Source: Saccharothrix violaceirubra (GTDB lineage: Bacteria; Actinomycetota; Actinomycetes; Mycobacteriales; Pseudonocardiaceae). From it: 64,000 bases of DNA. The stretch is from NCBI RefSeq assembly GCF_014203755.1, contig NZ_JACHJS010000001.1:6510001-6574000 (forward strand), written 5' to 3'. A program made the position numbers and the translations under genes. The notes under the pieces are model-generated. The model was given only the letters and a program-made list of their open reading frames with translations, was not told the DNA's origin and did no database searches. Below are positions 1 through 11,642 of the stretch, piece by piece (position 1 is the stretch's first letter; each line of letters opens with the position of its first letter).

Positions 1-812
1 GCGAACAGCCACCCCAGCGCCAACCCGCCGCCGGGCGGGTCGCCGAACGTCCGCTCGGCCATCTCCGGGAACAACGCCCGGGGCATGCCGAACACCATGG
101 CGATGATGTCGAGCAGGAACGACGCCAGCAGCACCTTCCGCACGGCCAGGTACCGGAAGCCTTCCACCACGTCGGCGACCCCGGCCCGCCGCGACTCCCC
201 GCCGGCCGGGGGCATCGGCGGCAGCCGCCACACCGACCAGATGGTCAGCGTCAACGCGATCGCGTCCACCAGGTACAGCGTCGGCAGGCCCACGACCGGC
301 ATCAACGCGCCCGCGAGCATCGGGCCGAACACGCCGCCGAACATCATCACGGTGGCACCCAGGGCGGTGGCCGCCGGGATCTGGTGGTCCGGCACGATCC
401 GCGCGATGGCGGCCGTGCGCGCCGGTGCGTTGGCCGCGAAGAAGACCTGCTGCAACCCGAGCAGCACGATCACCAGCCACACGGACCGCACGTCCAAAGC
501 GGCCTGCACCCACAGCAGCACGGACGTCACCGCGATGCCGATGTTGGTCACGACCAGCAGCTTGCGCCGGTCGACCAGGTCGGCCACGGCACCGCCGTAC
601 AGGCCGAACACCAGCAGCGGGATCAACGCCACCGCGGCCGTGATGCCGACCCACCCGGACGAGCCGGTGATGTCGAAGACCTGCTTGGGCACGGCCACGG
701 CGGTCAACTGGCTGCCGACGGCCGTGACGACCGTGGACAGCCAGAGCCTGCGGTAGGCGGCGATCTTCAAGGGCGCCGTGTCGATCGCGACCCTGCCGAA
801 CAGACGCTTCAC
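1..812 (-). CDS. MFS transporter, C-terminus beyond window (partial)
   Basis: This reverse-strand gene starts at a GTG at 812 and runs off the left edge. The visible ~270 residues begin VKRLFGRVAIDTAPLK and contain several hydrophobic segments. An MFS loop motif with the core GAVADLVDRRKLL lies between helices 2 and 3. The layout resembles EntS-type drug or siderophore exporters of the DHA family. Substrate cannot be told from sequence. No ribosome binding site precedes the GTG, so the mRNA may be leaderless. A perfect inverted repeat sits directly upstream and suggests control by a TetR/MarR-type repressor. Confidence 0.85.
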   Translation of the reverse strand, partial: MKRLFGRVAIDTAPLKIAAYRRLWLSTVVTAVGSQLTAVAVPKQVFDITGSSGWVGITAAVALIPLLVFGLYGGAVADLVDRRKLLVVTNIGIAVTSVLLWVQAALDVRSVWLVIVLLGLQQVFFAANAPARTAAIARIVPDHQIPAATALGATVMMFGGVFGPMLAGALMPVVGLPTLYLVDAIALTLTIWSVWRLPPMPPAGGESRRAGVADVVEGFRYLAVRKVLLASFLLDIIAMVFGMPRALFPEMAERTFGDPPGGGLALGWLF

Positions 813-815
813 GTT

Positions 816-837
816 CGTTAGCGTACGAGAACTAACG
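816..837. promoter_or_regulatory. inverted repeat, probable repressor operator of the MFS gene
   Basis: The arms CGTTAG and CTAACG are perfect complements separated by 10 bases containing CGTACG. The site lies 4 bases upstream of the GTG start at 812, where a repressor would block a leaderless promoter. GTTAG/CTAAC arms with this spacing are common in TetR-type operators of actinomycetes. No regulator gene is visible in the window beside it. Confidence 0.45.
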
Positions 838-860
838 ACTCGCGGCCCACCGCGAAAAAA

Positions 861-1517
861 TCACGGCGCGACGCGCTGGACTTCCCAGCCGTCCCGACCC
901 AGGCGGAACCGGAGCCGGTCGTGCATGCGGTCACGCCGGCCCTGCCAGAACTCGACCTCCTCGGGCCGGATGCGCCAGCCGCCCCAGTGCGGCGGCACGG
1001 GCACGTTCTCGGCGTCGGCGAACTGCCGCTCGATCTTGTGCAGCGCGCTCTCCAGGTTGGACCGCCCGGTCACGACGCGGGACTGGGGCGACGCCCACGA
1101 CCCGAGCTGCGACCCACGCGGCCGGCTCGCCCAGTAGGCGGCGGTCTCGGCCGGGCCGACCTTCTCGACCGTGCCGCGCACGTGCGCCTGACGCTGCATG
1201 GCGAACCACGGGAACGTCACCGAGGCGTAGCGGGTGGCCATCAGGTCGTGGCTCTTGGCCGAGGTGTAGTTCGTGAAGAACACGAGACCACGCTCGTCCA
1301 GGCCCTTCGCCAGCACGGTGCGCGAGGACGGTCGCCCCTTGGTGTCGGTCGTCGCCAACACCATGGCGTTCGCCTCGGGCAGCCCGGCGCGGGCGGCCTG
1401 GTCGAGCCACAGCTGCAACTGCTCGTGCCACGTCGCGGCGAGATCACTCTCGGTGAGCGACCCCTGCTCGTACGACACGCGCATAGCGGGCAGCGTGACG
1501 TTCGTGGTCTCCGTCAT
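861..1517 (-). CDS. pdxH: pyridoxamine 5'-phosphate oxidase
   Basis: The 218-residue protein matches the full length of FMN-dependent PdxH, which oxidises pyridoxamine or pyridoxine 5'-phosphate to pyridoxal 5'-phosphate. Recognisable family segments are the FMN-binding RPSSRTVLAKG and FFTNYTSAKS near residues 60-90, the QRQAHVRGTVEKV strand, the SRPRGSQLGSWASPQS segment, and the C-terminal WQGRRDRMHDRLRFR. The end QRVAP corresponds to the usual QRLAP terminus. It is divergent from citrate synthase at 1937. Its ATG overlaps the TGA of a small upstream reading frame (1514-1693) by ATGA, so the two may be translationally coupled. Confidence 0.95.
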   Translation of the reverse strand: MTETTNVTLPAMRVSYEQGSLTESDLAATWHEQLQLWLDQAARAGLPEANAMVLATTDTKGRPSSRTVLAKGLDERGLVFFTNYTSAKSHDLMATRYASVTFPWFAMQRQAHVRGTVEKVGPAETAAYWASRPRGSQLGSWASPQSRVVTGRSNLESALHKIERQFADAENVPVPPHWGGWRIRPEEVEFWQGRRDRMHDRLRFRLGRDGWEVQRVAP

Positions 1518-1693
1518 TCCCGACCTCCCGGAGCAGGCACTTGTGGCACCTCAGCGATCCAGCGACCGTACGGGCTCGAAGCCGCTCGCGGAACCGCCCG
1601 AGCGGTGATGAGCACCACCGGCACGGTCACGCTCGGTGTGACGACCTTCTCGGAATCGAGCAAGTCGCGCCGGATTCCGATCGTTTCGATCAC
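1514..1693 (-). CDS. possible small leader ORF (59 aa) coupled to pdxH
   Basis: A 59-residue frame begins at GTG 1693, preceded by GAGAGG/AGGTGG, and ends in a TGA that overlaps the pdxH ATG as ATGA. The product starts VIETIGIRRDLLDSEKVV and shows no recognised domain. The overlap and the purine-rich stretch are the only support. It could equally be untranslated leader. The rest of the pdxH-citA gap (about 1694-1936) holds no gene I can support and should contain the two divergent promoters. Confidence 0.3.
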   Translation of the reverse strand: MIETIGIRRDLLDSEKVVTPSVTVPVVLITARAVPRAASSPYGRWIAEVPQVPAPGGRE

Positions 1694-1936
1694 AACCCAC
1701 CTCTCACCCGTCCGTGTCCCCACTCACCGACGGGGCTACCAAGTCGGTGACCGGCTGTTTCCTGACTACCCCGACCACAGTGGACGGAAACGACCGCCCG
1801 CGAACCTCCATTCGCACTGAATCGTTTTCTGGATCGTGACCGACACCACGGGCACACCCGATTGCCGGCGGCCGGCCGTGAGAGCAAGGTTTTCGGCAAC
1901 CCTTTTGTCTCGTCTCGCCGGACAGGAGCGCACAAC

Positions 1937-3052
1937 GTGGTGCAGCAAAAAGAAGAGGACGGCTTCCGGCCGGGCCTCGAAGGGGTCGTCGCGTTCCGCA
2001 CCGAGATCGCCGAACCGGACCGCGACGGCGGATCGCTGCGGTACCGGGGCGTGGACATCGAGGACCTGGCCGGCAAGGTCACGTTCGGCAACGTGTGGGC
2101 GTTGCTGGTCGACGGCCGGTTCGGGCCGGGCCTGCCGCCCGCCGAGCCCTTCCCCATCCCCGTGCACACCGGCGACGTCCGCGTGGACGTGCAGGCCGCC
2201 CTCGCCATGGTCGCCCCGATCTGGGGGTACTCCCCCCTCCTGGACATCACCGACGAGCAGGCGCGCGACCAGCTCGCCCGCGCCTCGGTCATGGCCCTGT
2301 CCTACGCGGCCCAGTCGGCACGCGGCATCGGCCGCCCGGCCGTGCCGCAGCGGCGCATCGACGAGTGCCGCACGATCACCGAGCGCTTCCTGACCCGCTG
2401 GCGCGGCGAACCCGACCCGGCGCACGTCACCGCGCTCGACGCCTACTGGGTGTCGGCCGCCGAGCACGGGCTCAACGCGTCCACGTTCACCGCGCGCGTG
2501 ATCGCCTCGACCGGTGCCGACGTGGCCGCGTCGCTGTCGGGCGCGATCGGCGCCATGTCCGGCCCGCTGCACGGCGGTGCGCCCGCCCGCGTGCTGCCCA
2601 TGATCGAGGAGGTGGAGCGGACCGGCGACGCGCGGGCCGTGGTCACCTCGATCCTCGACCGGGGCGAGCGGCTGATGGGCTTCGGCCACCGCGTCTACCG
2701 GTCGGAGGACCCGCGGGCCCGCGTGCTGCGCCGCACGGCACGGGAACTGGGCGCGCAGCGGTACGAGGCCGCCGCGGCGTTGGAGCAGGCCGCGCTGGCC
2801 GTGCTGCGGGAACGCCGCCCGGACCGGGCGATCGAGACCAACGTGGAGTTCTGGGCCGCGGTGATGCTGGACTTCGCGCAGGTGCCCACGCACATGATGG
2901 CCGCGATGTTCACGTGCGCCCGCACGGCCGGCTGGTCGGCGCACATCCTGGAGCAGAAGCGCACCGGCCGACTGGTCCGCCCGTCCGCGTCCTACGTCGG
3001 CCCGGCGCCGCGCAAGCCGTCCGACGTGGAGGGCTGGGACGAGATCGCCTGA
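1937..3052 (+). CDS. citA: citrate synthase 2 (CitA-type)
   Basis: A 371-residue protein of the citrate synthase family condenses oxaloacetate and acetyl-CoA at entry to the TCA cycle. The family hallmarks are SGPLHGGAPARVLPM (active-site His region near residue 225), MGFGHRVYR (second catalytic His) and NVEFWAAVMLDF (catalytic Asp segment). The length fits the shorter actinobacterial CitA rather than GltA. The frame is open back to 1862, but GTG 1937 is chosen because AGGAG lies 8 bases before it. Synteny with serC and sepH matches the Rv0889c neighbourhood of mycobacteria. Confidence 0.93.
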   Translation: MVQQKEEDGFRPGLEGVVAFRTEIAEPDRDGGSLRYRGVDIEDLAGKVTFGNVWALLVDGRFGPGLPPAEPFPIPVHTGDVRVDVQAALAMVAPIWGYSPLLDITDEQARDQLARASVMALSYAAQSARGIGRPAVPQRRIDECRTITERFLTRWRGEPDPAHVTALDAYWVSAAEHGLNASTFTARVIASTGADVAASLSGAIGAMSGPLHGGAPARVLPMIEEVERTGDARAVVTSILDRGERLMGFGHRVYRSEDPRARVLRRTARELGAQRYEAAAALEQAALAVLRERRPDRAIETNVEFWAAVMLDFAQVPTHMMAAMFTCARTAGWSAHILEQKRTGRLVRPSASYVGPAPRKPSDVEGWDEIA

Positions 3053-3061
3053 CGCGCGGTC

Positions 3062-3091
3062 CCGGTTGTCCACCGGTCGGTGGACAACCGG
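3062..3091 (+). terminator. hairpin after citA
   Basis: Two perfect 14-base complementary arms, CCGGTTGTCCACCG and its reverse complement, are separated by only 2 bases. The hairpin begins 10 bases after the citA stop. No U-tract follows, as is common for actinomycete terminators. It would separate citA from the ABC operon that starts at 3146. Confidence 0.6.
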
Positions 3092-3145
3092 TGTCCGTCG
3101 TCGGGTCGTCCCGCACGGGCACCCCGCCGGAGCAGCATTTCCGGC

Positions 3146-3961
3146 ATGAACGCGATACGAGTCCGGGGCTTGCGCAAGTCCTACGACGGCAAGCCCGCCG
3201 TCGCCGGAATCGACCTGGAAGTCGCCGAGGGCGAGGTGTTCGCCCTGCTCGGCCCGAACGGCGCGGGCAAGAGCACGACCGTGGAGATCCTCGAAGGGCT
3301 GCGGCGGCGCGACGGCGGCGAGGTGTCCGTCCTCGGCCAGGACCCGGCCAAGGCGCCCCGGTCCTGGTACGAGGACATCGGCGTCGTCCAGCAGGCCGCG
3401 ACCGACCTGGCGGACACCACCGTCGCCGAGGCCGTCCGGCACTTCGCCCGCTACTACCGCCGCGCCCGCGCCGTCGACGAGGTGATCGACCTCGTCGGCC
3501 TCACGGAGAAGGCCGGCGACCGCGCCGGGAAGCTCTCCGGCGGCCAACGCCGACGCCTCGACGTGGCCCTGGGCATCGTCGGCCGGCCGAAGCTGCTGTT
3601 CCTCGACGAGCCCACCACCGGCTTCGACCCCGAGGCCCGCCGCCGGTTCTGGTCGTTGATCAGGCTGCTCGCCCGCGAGGGCACGACGATCGTGCTCACC
3701 ACCCACTACCTCGACGAGGTCGAGGCGCTCGCGAACCGGCTGGCCGTCGTCGCGCGGGGCCGGGTCGTGGCCGAGGGCACGCCGCTGACCGTCGGCGGCC
3801 GGCACACCGCCGACGCGCTGGTCTCGTGGATCGACAACCGGGGTCCGCAGTCGTACCGCACCCCGCGACCCGACGAGTTCGTGCGCTCGCTGCCCGCCGC
3901 GCCCGGCCTGACCGTCACCCGGCCGACCCTCGAAGACGTCTACCTGGAGCTGATCGCATGA
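3146..3961 (+). CDS. ABC transporter ATP-binding protein (DrrA/CcmA type)
   Basis: This 271-residue ATPase has Walker A GPNGAGKST near residue 38, signature LSGGQRRRLDVALG, and Walker B LLFLDEPTTGFDPEARR followed by a switch His in LTTHYLDE. The C-terminal tail ending LTVTRPTLEDVYLELIA is typical of ABC-2 type drug or lipid exporters. ATG 3146 begins MNAIRVRGLRKSYDG. An upstream in-frame start at 3080 would fall in the citA hairpin. The stop overlaps the permease ATG (ATGA), so the pair is translationally coupled. Substrate is unknown. Confidence 0.92.
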   Translation: MNAIRVRGLRKSYDGKPAVAGIDLEVAEGEVFALLGPNGAGKSTTVEILEGLRRRDGGEVSVLGQDPAKAPRSWYEDIGVVQQAATDLADTTVAEAVRHFARYYRRARAVDEVIDLVGLTEKAGDRAGKLSGGQRRRLDVALGIVGRPKLLFLDEPTTGFDPEARRRFWSLIRLLAREGTTIVLTTHYLDEVEALANRLAVVARGRVVAEGTPLTVGGRHTADALVSWIDNRGPQSYRTPRPDEFVRSLPAAPGLTVTRPTLEDVYLELIA

Positions 3962-4670
3962 GCACCGTCGACATCGGACTCGCCCGGGGCGGCGTCGAAC
4001 TGCGCCAGTTCTTCCGGGACCGCGCCGGCATGGTGTTCACGTTCGCGCTCCCGGCGTTCATCCTCATGCTGCTGGGCAACATCACCGGCGACGCGCCGGG
4101 CGCGGGCCAGTCGCTGGCCGCGAGCCTGCTCGGCGCGGGCATCATCTCCACGTCGTTCATCACGCTCGGCGTCGGCGTGGCGCAGGACCGGGGCGACGGC
4201 ACGCTCAAGCGGCTGGCCGGCACGCCGATGTCACCCGGCGCGTACTTCGTCGGCAAGATCACCCTGGTCGGGCTGCTGAGCCTGGCCGAGGCGGTGCTGA
4301 TGATCGCGGTCGGCGTGGCGTTCTTCGACATCGAACTGCCCACCTCGCTCGACAAGTGGCTGACGTTCACGTGGGTGTTCGTGCTCGGCGTCGTGTCGTG
4401 CGGCCTGCTGGGGCTCGCGATCGGCGGCCTGGTCAAGTCGGCGCGCAGCGCGCCGGCCGTGATGAACCTGCCCTACATCGGGTTGCAGTTCGTCTCCGGC
4501 GTCTACGTGGCGCTGCCTATGCTCCCCAAGGCGATGGTCACGGTCGCCTCGTTCTTCCCGCTCAAGTGGGTGGCGCAGGGATTCCGCTCGGTGTTCCTGT
4601 CCGACGACATGGCGATCCAGGAGGCGGCGGGCGCATGGGAACACGGCCGGACGGCGCTGGTGCTGGGGGC

Positions 4671-7581
<2,911 letters not shown>

Positions 7582-7590
7582 GCACGCCTC

Positions 7591-7631
7591 GTGCGGAAGC
7601 CCCCGTCCGGTCCGGACGGGGGCTTCCGCAC
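7591..7631 (+). terminator. strong hairpin after serC
   Basis: Two perfect 20-base complementary arms are separated by one base, with the centre CCGGTCCGG forming the loop. It starts 9 bases after the serC stop. The following bases are not T-rich, as is usual in high-GC actinomycetes. It insulates serC from sepH. Confidence 0.8.
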
Positions 7632-7781
7632 GTGAACCTTGAGCCAACGCGCGTGCGATCAGCGGCGATATGAGGCAAGATCACGCGAAGATATCGGATC
7701 GAACGGCGAGTCTCCCCCCTCCTGACGGCGGGCCGGATTACCGTCGGTACCTGGCGAGGTGTATGTCGGCTCTGGGAGGCC

Positions 7782-8675
7782 ATGATGCGAGCGCTGCGAG
7801 TCATCGGGCTCGAAGACGACGGCAAGACCGTCGTCCTCGAGGACCCGGAACGCGGCGAGCGCTTCGCGCTGCCCGCCGACGAACGACTGCGTGCTGCCGC
7901 ACGCGGTGACCTCACCCGACTCGGCCAGATCGAGATCGAGGTGGAGAGCCAGATGCGACCGCGGGAGATCCAGGCGCGCATCCGCGCCGGCGAGTCCGTC
8001 GACCAGGTGGCCGTGGCGTCCGGCCTGCCCGCGAACCGGGTGGAGAGATTCGCCTACCCGGTGCTGCTGGAGCGCTCGCGCACGGCCGAACTGGCCCAGC
8101 GCGCGCACCCGGTGCGCGAGGACGGCCCGGACGTGCAGACGCTCGGCGAGGTCGTCGCGCACTCCTTCGGCCTGCGCGGCCAGGAGTACGCCGACGTGCG
8201 CTGGGACTCGTGGCGCGGCGAGGACGGCAAGTGGGTCGTCCAGCTCCACTGGACGGCCGGCCGCTCGGACAACCGGGCGCACTGGGCGTTCCACCCCGGC
8301 GCGCACGGCGGCACGGTGACCGCGCTGGACGACTCGGCGGTCGAGCTGATGGACCCGAACCCGAACCGGCCCCTGCGGACGGTCCGGCCGGTGACGCAGC
8401 TCGCCCGGCAGGCGCTCCAGGTGGAGAAGGCCGCCGAGCCGGAGATCCTGGTGCGCGAGGAGCCGGCACCGCCCGTGCTGCCGCCCGCACCGGAGCCCGA
8501 GCCGGAACCGGAACCCGTCGTGGTCGCGGAGGAGCCGACACCGGAACCGACACCCGCGCCCGCGCCCGCGCCGCGCAAGGAGGCGGCACCGCCGCCCAAG
8601 CGCGGCAAGAAGAACCACCCGATCGTGCCGTCCTGGGAGGACGTCCTGCTGGGCGTCCGGTCCAATCGCGGTTGA
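7782..8675 (+). CDS. sepH: septation protein SepH
   Basis: The 297-residue protein begins MMRALRVIGLEDDGKTVVLE, which is the DUF3071 N-terminus of SepH. In Streptomyces and mycobacteria SepH binds FtsZ and promotes filament assembly at division sites. The N-terminal helix-turn-helix-like domain spans about residues 1-170 and includes EIQARIRAGESVDQVA. Residues ~225-275 are a Pro/Glu/Ala-rich linker with PEPEPEPEP and PAPAPAP runs. A conserved end SWEDVLLGVRSNRG follows a basic KRGKK stretch. GGGAGG lies just upstream. It follows serC as in Rv0884c-Rv0883c. Confidence 0.93.
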   Translation: MMRALRVIGLEDDGKTVVLEDPERGERFALPADERLRAAARGDLTRLGQIEIEVESQMRPREIQARIRAGESVDQVAVASGLPANRVERFAYPVLLERSRTAELAQRAHPVREDGPDVQTLGEVVAHSFGLRGQEYADVRWDSWRGEDGKWVVQLHWTAGRSDNRAHWAFHPGAHGGTVTALDDSAVELMDPNPNRPLRTVRPVTQLARQALQVEKAAEPEILVREEPAPPVLPPAPEPEPEPEPVVVAEEPTPEPTPAPAPAPRKEAAPPPKRGKKNHPIVPSWEDVLLGVRSNRG

Positions 8676-8708
8676 TCGTCACCCAAGGAACCTTGTGGTC
8701 GAAGTGGG

Positions 8709-8742
8709 CGGGAGGGGTCTTCGGACCCCTCCCGTTTGCTTT
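8709..8742 (+). terminator. intrinsic terminator after sepH
   Basis: Arms GGGAGGGGTC and GACCCCTCCC flank a TTCG tetraloop, followed by GTTTGCTTT. The stable UUCG loop and T-rich tail make this one of the clearest intrinsic terminators in the window. Confidence 0.85.
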
Positions 8743-8768
8743 GCCCGGCGGCCGGAAACCCCGGGGCC

Positions 8769-9143
8769 ATGGTGCGACGTGTGGTCGTCGGAGCGCTCCT
8801 GGGTGTCGGGCTCGGCGGTGCCTGGTGGGCGACGCGGGAGATCATCGCCTCGGGACGGGTGTGCTCGACGGACGACTGGGACTGCCTGGCCATGGCGCTG
8901 TTCGCGATCCCGGTGAGCCTGGTCGTCGGCGTGGTCCTGGCCTGGCTGCTGCTGCGCGCCGTCCGCGAGGAGCGGGCGTTGAGCATGGCGGCGGTCGGCG
9001 TCACGATCACGGCCGTGCTCACGTTCATGACGCTGTGGGTCGAGGTGCCGGCCAGTGGACTGGTCGCGGGCGCGCTGGGGTTCATGATCGCGGCTCCGGT
9101 GACAGCGCGGCACGACGTCCGCCACACTGCGACGCATGACTGA
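8769..9143 (+). CDS. small four-helix membrane protein
   Basis: A 124-residue hydrophobic protein starts at ATG 8769 (MVRRVVVGALLGVGLGGAWW). An earlier in-frame start at 8736 falls on the end of the terminator and is less likely. About four transmembrane helices are visible, with a Cys-containing loop VCSTDDWDCLAM between helices 1 and 2 and a basic/acidic loop RAVREERALS before helix 3. The stop overlaps the start of the next membrane gene by 8 bases. No family was recognised. Confidence 0.65.
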   Translation: MVRRVVVGALLGVGLGGAWWATREIIASGRVCSTDDWDCLAMALFAIPVSLVVGVVLAWLLLRAVREERALSMAAVGVTITAVLTFMTLWVEVPASGLVAGALGFMIAAPVTARHDVRHTATHD

Positions 9144-9549
9144 CACCCCCGGTCGCATCGCCCTCCGCATCCTCCTGCGTGTGGTCCTCGCCGCCGCGGT
9201 CGGCGCCGCGCTGCTCCTGCTGTGGGTGTCGGTGTTCACCGAGGGCACGCTGGACCGGGCGCTGGAAGGCACGTCGATGGGCGAGTTCCTGCTGATCGTC
9301 GTGGTCGGGCTGCCGCTGGCGCTGGTGTCGAGCGTGCTGCTGGCCGGGCCGGTGCTGTGGCTGCTGCGGGTGCGCCCGGTGTGGCCGATCGTGCTGCTGG
9401 GCCCGCTGCTGTTCGGGCTCGCCCAGTGGTTCGGCGTGCACGACAAGCTCTCCTGGCTCGGCGACCGGTGGACCGTGCTCGCCGTCCTGGCGGCGCTGGC
9501 CTACGCGGTCGCCGCGCTGATCACCTCGCCCGCCGCGCTGAAGCGCTAG
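9136..9549 (+). CDS. small membrane protein, coupled to upstream gene
   Basis: This 137-residue protein has about four hydrophobic helices: residues ~12-32, 48-80, 85-105 and 115-130. A short charged loop FTEGTLDRALEGTS follows the first. The start at 9136 overlaps the previous gene, so the two small membrane proteins are probably co-translated and may interact. The stop TAG shares the tetranucleotide CTAG with the stop of the convergent gene at 9546-9785. Function is unknown. Confidence 0.65.
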   Translation: MTDTPGRIALRILLRVVLAAAVGAALLLLWVSVFTEGTLDRALEGTSMGEFLLIVVVGLPLALVSSVLLAGPVLWLLRVRPVWPIVLLGPLLFGLAQWFGVHDKLSWLGDRWTVLAVLAALAYAVAALITSPAALKR

Positions 9550-9785
9550 TCCGGCGCGGGCACGGCGTCCAGCACGGCCGTGTCCCGGCCCTCGAACCCG
9601 CACCACTGGCCTGCCTCGGCCCGGCTCATCGGGCGGGCGCCCTCCGGACGGACGCCGCCGACCGGGTCCCAGCCGTCCGGCGCGAGCACGTACAGCCGAC
9701 CGCCGCGCACGGCCAGCAGCCGCCCGCGCGGGAACGCCATCGTCGGTTCGGTTCGCAGGTAGCGCACGTCCACCTTGACCTCCAC
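9546..9785 (-). CDS. hypothetical 79-aa protein
   Basis: A short soluble protein begins MEVKVDVRYLRTEPTMAFPR and continues with a β-rich stretch GRLLAVRGGRLYVLAPDGW. The single Cys lies in GQWCGFEGRD near the end. It is convergent with, and overlaps by four bases, the membrane protein gene ending at 9549. No domain was recognised. Reading direction and codon use are compatible with a real gene, but the support is modest. Confidence 0.45.
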   Translation of the reverse strand: MEVKVDVRYLRTEPTMAFPRGRLLAVRGGRLYVLAPDGWDPVGGVRPEGARPMSRAEAGQWCGFEGRDTAVLDAVPAPD

Positions 9786-9881
9786 CTAGGTCGAGACCTC
9801 ACGCTCGTCGACGGGAAAACCGGATGCCGAGGACGGGTCCACCTTCGTACCGTCGGAGGCGGACCGAGGGGGTAACGATCC

Positions 9882-11642
9882 GTGAAAGACCAACGTACTT
9901 CCACAGCCGCCACCCTGCGCCGACTGTGGCCGTACCTGAAACCCGTCCGGACACCCGTCCTGCTCAGCATGGTCGCCGCGCTGCTCGCGATGCTCTGCGG
10001 CCTCGGCACGCCGCTCATGACGCAGAGCGTGGTGGACGGGCCCATAGCCCACCGCGACCCCGCCGGCCTGATCTGGCCGATCGGGGTCGTCCTGCTGCTC
10101 GGCCTCGGCGAGGCCGCGCTCTTCTACGCCCGGCGCAAGCTCATCGCCGGGCCCGCGGCCGACGTCGAGGCCCGCATGCGAATGGACCTCTACGGCCACC
10201 TGCAACGGCTGCCCGTGGCGTTCCACGACCGCTGGCAGTCTGGCCAGCTCCTGTCGCGGGCCACCGGCGACATGTCCACCGTCCGCCGGTTCGTCGGCTT
10301 CGCGATCGTGTTCCTGGTGGTCAACTCGATCGTCGTGCTCACCGGCCTGGGCGTGCTGTTCTGGCTCTCCCCCGCGCTCGGCCTGATCGTCGTGGCCTGC
10401 ACGTTGCCGCTGGTCGCGCTGTCGTACCTGTTCGAGACCCGGTTCAAGGTCGTGGCCCGGCGGGCGCAGGACCAGACCGGCGACCTGACCACCGTGGTCG
10501 AGGAGTCGGTGCTGGGCATCCGGGTGCTCAAGGCGTTCGGGCGCGGCCCGCACCTGGCCAAGAAGTTCCTGCGCCAGGCGCGCGACCTGCGGGACACCGA
10601 GGTCGAGAAGGCCGGGGTGTTCGCGAGCCTGTGGGCCGTGCTGATCATCCTGCCGGAGCTGGGCATCGCCGGGCAGCTCGCCTACGGCGCGTTCGCCATC
10701 TCCGACGGCACGCTCACCGTCGGCACGCTGGTCGCGGCCATCACGGTGAACGCCTACCTGCGCTGGCCGATCGACTCGATCGGCTGGCTGCTGGCCGAGC
10801 TGAACCAGACCGCGTCCGCGCTGGAGCGGTTCTTCGAGGTGCTGGACACGCCGGTGGAGATCACCAGCCCGGAGCCGGCCGCCGACGTGCCGGCCGTGCG
10901 CGGGCACGTCCGGTTCGAGGACGTGCGGTTCGGCTACCCCGACAGCGGCACCGAGGTGCTGCGCGGCGTCGACCTGGAGATCCGGCCCGGCGAGACGGTC
11001 GCGCTGGTCGGCGCGACCGGTTCGGGCAAGACCGCCGTCACCGAACTGGTGCCCCGGCTCGCGGACGTGACCGGCGGCCGGGTCACGATCGACGGCGTCG
11101 ACGTGCGGGACCTGGAACTCGACGAGCTGCGCCGGCTCGTGGGCACGGCGTTCGAGGAGCCGATCCTGTTCTCGGCGAGCGTGACCGAGAACGTGGCCCT
11201 GGGTGCCGGTGACGTCGACGCCGAGCGGGTGCGCGAGGCGTTGGCCGTGGCCCGCGCGGACGGGTTCGTGGACGACCTGCCGTGGGGCGCGGAGACGCGG
11301 ATCGGCGAGCAGGGCCTGTCCCTGTCCGGCGGTCAGCGGCAGCGGCTCGCGCTGGCCCGCGCGGTGGCGGGCCACCCGGCCGTGCTGGTGCTGGACGACC
11401 CGCTGTCGGCGTTGGACGTGCACACCGAGGCCGAGGTCGAGGCGGCGTTGCGCCGGGTGCTCGCGGACGTGTCCGCGCTGGTCGTGGCGCACCGGCCGAG
11501 CACGGTGAAGCTGGCCGACCGGGTGGCGCTGCTGTCCGGCGGCCGGATCGCCGCGGTGGGGACGCATCAGGAGTTGTTGGCGAACAACGAGGAGTACCGG
11601 CACCTGCTGGCCACGATGTCCGACGAGGAGGTGGCGGCGTGA
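9882..11642 (+). CDS. ABC exporter half-transporter A (degenerate-site subunit)
   Basis: The 586-residue half-transporter has six membrane helices (residues ~25-320) and an ATPase domain. Walker A is GATGSGKTA, the signature LSLSGGQRQR is canonical, and Walker B reads LVLDDPLSALD, with Asp where the catalytic Glu normally stands. This matches the non-catalytic half of heterodimeric exporters such as TM287/288 and TmrAB. It starts at GTG 9882 and overlaps the second half at the stop. Likely substrates are hydrophobic drugs or lipids; the sequence does not say which. Confidence 0.92.
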   Translation: MKDQRTSTAATLRRLWPYLKPVRTPVLLSMVAALLAMLCGLGTPLMTQSVVDGPIAHRDPAGLIWPIGVVLLLGLGEAALFYARRKLIAGPAADVEARMRMDLYGHLQRLPVAFHDRWQSGQLLSRATGDMSTVRRFVGFAIVFLVVNSIVVLTGLGVLFWLSPALGLIVVACTLPLVALSYLFETRFKVVARRAQDQTGDLTTVVEESVLGIRVLKAFGRGPHLAKKFLRQARDLRDTEVEKAGVFASLWAVLIILPELGIAGQLAYGAFAISDGTLTVGTLVAAITVNAYLRWPIDSIGWLLAELNQTASALERFFEVLDTPVEITSPEPAADVPAVRGHVRFEDVRFGYPDSGTEVLRGVDLEIRPGETVALVGATGSGKTAVTELVPRLADVTGGRVTIDGVDVRDLELDELRRLVGTAFEEPILFSASVTENVALGAGDVDAERVREALAVARADGFVDDLPWGAETRIGEQGLSLSGGQRQRLALARAVAGHPAVLVLDDPLSALDVHTEAEVEAALRRVLADVSALVVAHRPSTVKLADRVALLSGGRIAAVGTHQELLANNEEYRHLLATMSDEEVAA

